Shown here: positions 1-3,936 of the stretch, in pieces | Position numbering within the stretch: position 1 is the stretch's first letter | Layout of the letters: the number at the start of each line of letters is the position of its first letter | Assembly: GCA_021784975.1 (NCBI GenBank) | Contig: JAJYGU010000109.1 | Coordinates: 1-6,353 of the forward strand | Reading direction: 5' to 3' | DNA length: 6,353 nt | Origin: Planctomycetota bacterium | Lineage (GTDB): Bacteria > Planctomycetota > Planctomycetia > Pirellulales > Thermoguttaceae | Position numbers and translations under genes: made by a program | Notes under the pieces: generated by a model | What the model saw: the letters and a program-made list of their open reading frames with translations, nothing else | Told to the model about the DNA's origin: nothing | Database searches by the model: none

Positions 1-111
1 CAGAAGTCAACCTCGTGAATCGTCGATTTGCTGGAAGGCACAGCCCATCCTCCTTTGGGCAGACAAAAGCGTCACTGATCACGAAGCCGGAAATGAGTGA
101 CCTCTCCTTGC
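1..111. other. Intergenic edge segment, no gene supported
   Basis: I see no convincing coding region here on either strand. The short open frames crossing it continue into the palindromic repeat at 112-251 and have no recognisable product or ribosome binding site. A 6-bp inverted pair (GTCACT at 71-76, AGTGAC at 95-100) is present but too short to interpret. The segment lies downstream of the minus-strand solute-binding protein gene, so it may hold the 3' untranslated region of that transcript. Confidence 0.5.
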
Positions 112-251
112 AACCGTTCACGGGTCGGGAGAATGCCTGTCATCCTGACGGGCACCGACGCAACGCGTTGGTCGGCGAAGGATCTGCGTTGCCACTTAGG
201 CAGCCTGGATTCTTCGCTACGCTCAGAATGACGCGTACCGCGTGAACGGTT
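112..251. repeat. Small palindromic intergenic repeat with 11-bp terminal inverted repeats (MITE-like)
   Basis: The ends are perfect 11-bp inverted copies: AACCGTTCACG at 112-122 and CGTGAACGGTT at 241-251. Inside, the left half reads TGTCATCCTGACGGG with CGAAGGATC further on. The right half, read on the minus strand, has the matching pattern CGTCATTCTGAGCG then CGAAGAATCC. A 10-bp palindrome CAACGCGTTG sits at 161-170. Read as protein, the right part gives the HSERSEESR / FFATLRMT string, a widespread spurious translation of an intergenic repeat known from many bacterial phyla. It contains no transposase, so if mobile it must be moved in trans. It starts 21 bp past the stop codon of the minus-strand receptor gene and, when transcribed, could fold into a hairpin protecting or ending that mRNA. 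The mobile nature is inferred; the inverted structure is seen directly. Confidence 0.7.
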
Positions 252-272
252 ACTGTCTTTTGTCATTTTCTA

Positions 273-1964
273 TCACCACCCCAAGCTATGCCGGTAGGCG
301 GCGCGCTGGCGTTCGACGCCCAGGCGGTTGGTGATCGCGCGCCATTTGGCTTGGGCCTGGGCCAACGCTTCCGCCGGCGATTTTTGCTTGGCGAGCGCCG
401 CGCGGACCGCCTCGTCGAGAGCGGACAGGTATTCGGCCCGGCCCGGCAGCGGCAAGGCCGAGAGCCACTGTTCGCGGCGGAAGGTGGCTGCGGTGGTGGC
501 GGCATACTGGGCGGCGGCCGGCGGAGCGGCTGGCTTTTCCACCCAGCGCTCGGCCGATTTCTCCTGCGAGCGGCGGAACAAGGTGGTGGCCGGGCTGGCC
601 GTGCTCACTTGCCAGCTCCGATCGTTGTCGATCAGCCAGAACAGCAGACGGAAGGCCGCTTCGCGATGAGGCGAGGCCTTGCTGACCATGCCCAGGCGGC
701 CGGAGATCGATAACAGCGGGACGTGCTGATCTTCGTCGTCGCCGCGGGTGTCCCAAGCGTGCGTGCTCAGATTGTAGACTTTTTGGCTGCCCGGCAACTC
801 GGCGAACCCGACTCGAATGGCCGGATCGATCTTGGCCGGCAGGTTAACATCTGGCGGCGCGGCTTCGCCCTCGGCTTTGCGCTTTCCGCTTTCCGCTTTC
901 CGGGTCTCGCTTCCCGTCGGGGCGCGGTTAAACGCCCCTCCGCCCTCCGCCCTCCGCCCTCCGCTCTGGCTTGACGCCGTCGGCCAGCTCAGCGCCATGC
1001 CGCACCGACCTGTCCAGAAGGCCACTCGGGCAGCGGTCGGGTCGAAAGCGAACGGATTGGTGGGGCCGAGCTTGGCGGCAGCTACTAATTCCTCCAATGC
1101 CCGCGCCATGGCCGGGGTGGTCAGCAACGGTTCCATGCTGTCGATGTTGAACAGGGTGGAATAGCTGTCACGGTGTTTCGCGTAGGGAGCTGCGCGGGCG
1201 AGCAGCACCAGGCCCGCCCAACCGGGGCCGAGCGGCTCGATGGTTCCACACCAGTCCGAGCGGCCCGGCGGCTTTTCGGCCGCCAGCAGCTTGGCTAATT
1301 CCTGATATTCCTCCCAGCTTTGCGGCGGGCGGCGATTGAGCTTGGCCAACAGATCGGCGCGGTAGTAGCAGACAAAGACTGGGGAACCAAACGGCACAGC
1401 CTTGATGCTCTGGCCGGCCTCGCTACCCCAGGATGCCTCTCGGAGCTTCAACAGATCGAACAGGTCGGCCCAGTCGGGACCGTCGAGCAAGTCTTTGGGC
1501 ACCGGTGCCAGCAGATCGCGCTCGGCCAGCGGCCCCAGCAGATAGGCCGGGGCTACGAGGGCGTCGGCCTGAACCGACGCGCTGCCTTCCAAGTCCCTCT
1601 GGGCGACCTGATCGACTTGGAGGTCGGAGCCGGTCTGGGCGGTCCACTCCCCTCGCAGCTTCGCAATGGCCGTCGCCATCGCCGGGTCGTCGGCCACCAT
1701 GAGCCGCAGCTTCACCCCTTCAAGAGGCCGGGCTACAGGCGCGGTCTCTGAAGGCGCCTCGCGTCGGCCACAGCCGGCCAGCAGCAAAAGGAGGCAGACG
1801 AGAAAGGCGGAAGGGAGAAAGCGGAAAGCCGAAAGCCGAAAGCCGAAAGCCGAAAGGGGAGGGCGGAAGGTGGCAGTGGGACGGGCGAAGGTTGAACACC
1901 GCAGCCCGCAACGTCTCGGCCGCGCCGATCCGCCATTTTCGCCGAGACGGAGGTTGTCTTCCAT
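273..1964 (-). CDS. Extracellular solute-binding lipoprotein (ABC sugar importer receptor, family 1 type)
   Basis: A probable substrate receptor of an ABC importer, anchored by lipid outside the cytoplasmic membrane. With the ATG at 1964 it has 563 residues; a TTG at 2000 would add 12. The hydrophobic run ends in a lipobox, LLAGC, with the acylated cysteine at about residue 65, preceded by an unusually long N-terminal region. The mature part follows the MalE-like plan: a first strand at about 84-93 (VKLRLMVADD), a substrate-side segment at about 188-206 (KAVPFGSPVFVCYYRADLL), GMALSWPTA before about residue 330, and a C-terminal GRLGMVSKAS motif. Residues about 332-366 are low-complexity, rich in R, K, E, A and G, and come from 7-bp repeats, as do about residues 35-56 of the N-terminal region. 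TGA is followed at once by an in-frame TAG. No permease or ATPase gene is adjacent; divergent xylB suggests a pentose or polyol ligand, which is inference. It is longer than typical family-1 receptors (about 400-450 residues). Confidence 0.85.
   Translation of the reverse strand: MEDNLRLGENGGSARPRRCGLRCSTFARPTATFRPPLSAFGFRLSAFRFLPSAFLVCLLLLLAGCGRREAPSETAPVARPLEGVKLRLMVADDPAMATAIAKLRGEWTAQTGSDLQVDQVAQRDLEGSASVQADALVAPAYLLGPLAERDLLAPVPKDLLDGPDWADLFDLLKLREASWGSEAGQSIKAVPFGSPVFVCYYRADLLAKLNRRPPQSWEEYQELAKLLAAEKPPGRSDWCGTIEPLGPGWAGLVLLARAAPYAKHRDSYSTLFNIDSMEPLLTTPAMARALEELVAAAKLGPTNPFAFDPTAARVAFWTGRCGMALSWPTASSQSGGRRAEGGGAFNRAPTGSETRKAESGKRKAEGEAAPPDVNLPAKIDPAIRVGFAELPGSQKVYNLSTHAWDTRGDDEDQHVPLLSISGRLGMVSKASPHREAAFRLLFWLIDNDRSWQVSTASPATTLFRRSQEKSAERWVEKPAAPPAAAQYAATTAATFRREQWLSALPLPGRAEYLSALDEAVRAALAKQKSPAEALAQAQAKWRAITNRLGVERQRAAYRHSLGW
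867..915. repeat. Heptanucleotide repeat tract inside the receptor gene (GCTTTCC type)
   Basis: Seven phased 7-bp units: GCCCTCG, GCTTTGC, three perfect GCTTTCC (881-901), GGGTCTC and GCTTCCC. The tract lies wholly inside the minus-strand solute-binding protein gene and is translated as ETRKAESGKRKAEGE, a charged stretch unlike the surrounding receptor sequence. It keeps the reading frame. The related tract at 934-969 lies 18 bp further on. Confidence 0.85.
934..969. repeat. Heptanucleotide repeat tract inside the receptor gene (GCCCTCC type)
   Basis: Three perfect units GCCCTCC at 942-962, preceded by an 8-base variant GCCCCTCC (934-941) and followed by the degenerate unit GCTCTGG (963-969). 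On the coding (minus) strand it is translated as SGGRRAEGGG. Together with the tract at 867-915 it makes a repeat-derived insert of about 35 codons just after the conserved GMALSWPTA segment of the receptor. Confidence 0.8.
1804..1873. repeat. Ten phased heptanucleotide units encoding the signal-peptide region of the receptor
   Basis: Seventy bases divide exactly into ten 7-bp units: AAGGCGG, AAGGGAG, AAAGCGG, four perfect AAAGCCG (1825-1852), AAAGGGG, AGGGCGG, AAGGTGG. On the coding (minus) strand they are translated as a repeating LSAFxFR-like peptide running straight into the hydrophobic core FLVCLLLLLAGC of the lipoprotein signal. The units match the internal tract at 867-915 in period and are similar in sequence, but they lie in the opposite orientation. 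Confidence 0.9.
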
Positions 1965-1971
1965 GAACACA

Positions 1972-2000
1972 ACTTTAGAGGAAACTCTGCCTGGTGGCAA
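1972..2000 (-). promoter_or_regulatory. Candidate promoter of the receptor gene giving a leaderless or near-leaderless mRNA
   Basis: On the minus strand TTGCCA (2000-1995, five of six matches to the -35 consensus) is followed after 17 bases by TAAAGT (1977-1972, four of six to the -10 consensus). The expected start of transcription is within a base or two of the ATG at 1964. No Shine-Dalgarno sequence is visible before that ATG, which fits a leaderless transcript. Based on pattern matching alone; a match of this quality can arise by chance. Confidence 0.3.
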
Positions 2001-2008
2001 TGCACCCG

Positions 2009-2038
2009 TTGCCGACCGCCACCCATTGGCGTTACAAT
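2009..2038 (+). promoter_or_regulatory. Candidate sigma-70-type promoter of xylB
   Basis: TTGCCG (2009-2014, four of six to the -35 consensus), an 18-base spacer and TACAAT (2033-2038, five of six to the -10 consensus). Transcription would start near 2045, leaving a leader of about 115 bases that contains the heptad tract at 2065-2120 and ends in a strong ribosome binding site. It lies back to back with the candidate receptor promoter, so one regulator could act on both genes, though I see no clear operator palindrome. Confidence 0.4.
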
Positions 2039-2064
2039 CCGATGGAATCGGAGGTCTCGCGGTT

Positions 2065-2120
2065 GGAATTTCGGGATTCGAATTGGTTGGGGATCTTGTA
2101 ATTGGGGTTTGGGATTTGTC
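2065..2120. repeat. Degenerate heptanucleotide repeat tract in the xylB leader
   Basis: Eight 7-bp units can be laid end to end: GGAATTT, CGGGATT, CGAATTG, GTTGGGG, ATCTTGT, AATTGGG, GTTTGGG, ATTTGTC. The units are diverged, but the G/T-rich 7-bp rhythm is clear and resembles the GGAATTT/GGGATTT-type intergenic repeats familiar from several bacterial groups. It fills most of the spacer between the candidate promoter and the xylB ribosome binding site. I see no riboswitch or attenuator in it. Confidence 0.55.
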
Positions 2121-2146
2121 CCGTTTGCGTCTGCGCCACCGCTAGC

Positions 2147-2153
2147 GGAGGAG
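2147..2153 (+). promoter_or_regulatory. Ribosome binding site of xylB
   Basis: GGAGGAG, a strong Shine-Dalgarno sequence, ends seven bases before the ATG at 2161 and fixes that start. It is the only strong site of this kind in front of any of the four genes in the window. Confidence 0.85.
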
Positions 2154-2160
2154 CACCTAT

Positions 2161-3693
2161 ATGGCCGCCTTTCTCGGCATCGACATCGGCACCTCGGGCA
2201 CCAAGACGCTGGCCATGGACGAGGAGGGCACCATCCTCGCCTCGGCGATGGAAACCTACCCCTGCTACGTCCCCAAGCCCCTGTGGAGCGAACAAGACCC
2301 CGACGATTGGTGGCAGGCGACCATCTTGTCGATCCGGGCCGTCATGGCCAAGGCGAAACTCAAGCCGGCCGAGGTCCGCTCGATCGGCCTTTCCGGCCAG
2401 ATGCACGGCTCGGTGTTTCTCGATAGAAACGATCGGGTAATTCGCCGGGCAATCCTCTGGAACGACCAACGCACGTCGGCCGAGTGCGCCGAAATGGAAG
2501 ACCGCGTCGGCGGCCGGGCCAATCTCATTAAGTTGGTGGCTAACCCCGCCCTGACCGGCTTCACCGCGCCGAAGATCCTCTGGCTGCGGAACCACGAGCC
2601 GCGGAACTTCGAGAAGACGCGGAAAGTGCTCCTGCCGAAAGATGAGATCCGCCGGCGGCTGACCGGCGAGTATGCCACCGAAGTCAGCGACGCCAGCGGC
2701 ATGCTGCTGCTGGACGTTGCCCAGCGGGTCTGGTCCAGGAAGCTCCTCTCCGCGTTGGAACTGGACGTCGACCTGTTGGGCAAGTGCTACGAGTCCGACG
2801 AAGCGACCGGAAGGCTCACGGCGACGGCGGCCAAACAGCTCGGCCTGACGCCCGAATGTCTGGTGGTGGGCGGGGCGGGGGATTGCGCAGCCGGGGCGGT
2901 CGGCAACGGCATCGTCACCCGCGGCGTGCTCTCCACCTCGATCGGAACCTCCGGAGTGATGTTCGTCCACTGCGACGACGTGGCCATCGACCCGCTGGGC
3001 CGCGTTCATACGTTCTGCCACGCCGTCCACGGCAAATGGCACATGATGGGGGTGAACCTCTCCGCCGGCGGCTCGCTGCAGTGGTTCTGCAACGAGCTTT
3101 GCCAGGCCGACAAGGCCATCGCCAAGAAAGCTAAAACGGATGTCTACGATCAGCTTACCCAAGAAGCCCAAGACGTGCCGCCGGGCAGCAAGGGGCTCTT
3201 CTTCCTGCCCTATCTCTCCGGCGAGCGGACCCCGCACGCGGATCCCGACGCCCGCGGCTGCTTTGTCGGTCTGACGCTGGCCCACACCCGCGCCCACCTG
3301 GTCCGGTCCATCATGGAAGGCGTGACCTATTCGATGTGCGACAGTCTAGAAATCTTCGACAAGCTGGGCGTGCCGATCCGGCAGATTCGCGCCTCGGGCG
3401 GCGGGTCGCGGAGCCCGCTGTGGCGCCAGATCCAGGCCGACATGTTCGGCCGCCGCGTGGTCACCATCAACAGCGAAGAAGGACCGGCCTACGGGGTAGC
3501 CCTATTGGCAGCGGTGGGGGCCGGGGCCTTTAAGAACATTGAAGAGGCCTGCGGCGCCACCATCCGCGTGGTGCAGGAGACGCCGCCCAACCGTGCGGCC
3601 AAGACCTATTACCAGCGGGCGTTTCCCGTCTATCAGCAGCTCTACCGCTCGTTGAAAGACGATTTCAAGCGGATTGCGGCCCTGGAGGGGTGA
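2161..3693 (+). CDS. xylB: Xylulokinase (FGGY carbohydrate kinase)
   Basis: Cytoplasmic kinase that phosphorylates D-xylulose to D-xylulose 5-phosphate with ATP, feeding the pentose phosphate pathway. The 510 residues match the family's usual length of about 480-510. Visible hallmarks: N-terminal phosphate-binding loop GIDIGTSGTK with Asp8; the sugar-contact motif SGQMHG (78-83); WNDQR (100-104); FGGY signature 1 around GFTAPKILWLRN; GGAGDCAAGAVGNG with the probable catalytic base Asp241; FGGY signature 2 beginning GCFVGLTLAH; and the adenosine-binding GGGSRS (413-418). GQMHG plus WNDQR favours xylulokinase over glycerol kinase or ribulokinase, but a related ketose cannot be excluded. The start is fixed by GGAGGAG seven bases upstream. 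No xylose isomerase is in the window; the divergent solute-binding lipoprotein is a likely partner. No convincing intrinsic terminator follows. Confidence 0.95.
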   Translation: MAAFLGIDIGTSGTKTLAMDEEGTILASAMETYPCYVPKPLWSEQDPDDWWQATILSIRAVMAKAKLKPAEVRSIGLSGQMHGSVFLDRNDRVIRRAILWNDQRTSAECAEMEDRVGGRANLIKLVANPALTGFTAPKILWLRNHEPRNFEKTRKVLLPKDEIRRRLTGEYATEVSDASGMLLLDVAQRVWSRKLLSALELDVDLLGKCYESDEATGRLTATAAKQLGLTPECLVVGGAGDCAAGAVGNGIVTRGVLSTSIGTSGVMFVHCDDVAIDPLGRVHTFCHAVHGKWHMMGVNLSAGGSLQWFCNELCQADKAIAKKAKTDVYDQLTQEAQDVPPGSKGLFFLPYLSGERTPHADPDARGCFVGLTLAHTRAHLVRSIMEGVTYSMCDSLEIFDKLGVPIRQIRASGGGSRSPLWRQIQADMFGRRVVTINSEEGPAYGVALLAAVGAGAFKNIEEACGATIRVVQETPPNRAAKTYYQRAFPVYQQLYRSLKDDFKRIAALEG

Positions 3694-3744
3694 TTCCCGG
3701 GGGACGCTCGGCGGCACCGAGAGCACGGCAAAGAATGCGAAGTC

Positions 3745-3870
3745 GAAAATGAGGATTGAAAATTGTAAAATGAAAATTGAAAATTGCAAAATGAAGGCAG
3801 CAGAACCGTAAGCCGTCAAGTAGTGCGCCAATTTGCATTTTTCAATTTGCATTTCTCATTTTTCAATATG
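3745..3870. repeat. AT-rich inverted pair of heptanucleotide tracts between xylB and the membrane protein gene
   Basis: The left arm (3745-3793) is seven phased units of the type AAAATTG/AAAATG: GAAAATG, AGGATTG, AAAATTG, TAAAATG, AAAATTG, AAAATTG, CAAAATG. It includes a 21-bp tandem duplication (3755-3775 and 3776-3796). The right arm (3829-3870) is six units of the opposite orientation: CAATTTG, CATTTTT, CAATTTG, CATTTCT, CATTTTT, CAATATG. A 35-base GC-richer centre separates them. The arms could pair as an imperfect hairpin, which may act as a boundary between xylB and the next gene. The rest of the 243-bp spacer (3694-3744 and 3871-3936) shows only a small 5-bp stem at 3707-3721 and no strong promoter that I can identify. 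Confidence 0.8.
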
Positions 3871-3936
3871 TTCGCACTGTCCAGCATCCCCACCTTGGGG
3901 CGCGCCGCCTGACTGTCCGACTTGTAACGATCCACC

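Noticed and set aside
15..245. Open frame of 76 codons ending in GFFATLRMTRTA
   Set aside because: The FFATLRMT ending is the known spurious translation of the intergenic palindromic repeat at 112-251, so it is not a gene.
2032..3297. Long open frame of 421 codons antisense to xylB
   Set aside because: It is a shadow of the GC-rich codon pattern of a certain gene. The translation is rich in G, A, R, H and Q with no domain, and it has no ribosome binding site.
3707..3721. Hairpin CTCGG / CCGAG just after the xylB stop as an intrinsic terminator
   Set aside because: The stem is only 5 bp and is followed by AGCACGGC, with no run of T.
3745..3870. CRISPR array in the AT-rich repeats
   Set aside because: The units are 7 bp (14 or 21 bp multiples) without unique spacers, and there is no cas gene in the window.
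3888..3900. CCCC-ACCTT-GGGG hairpin upstream of the membrane protein gene as a regulatory site
   Set aside because: A 4-bp stem in GC-rich DNA is expected by chance and nothing supports a function.
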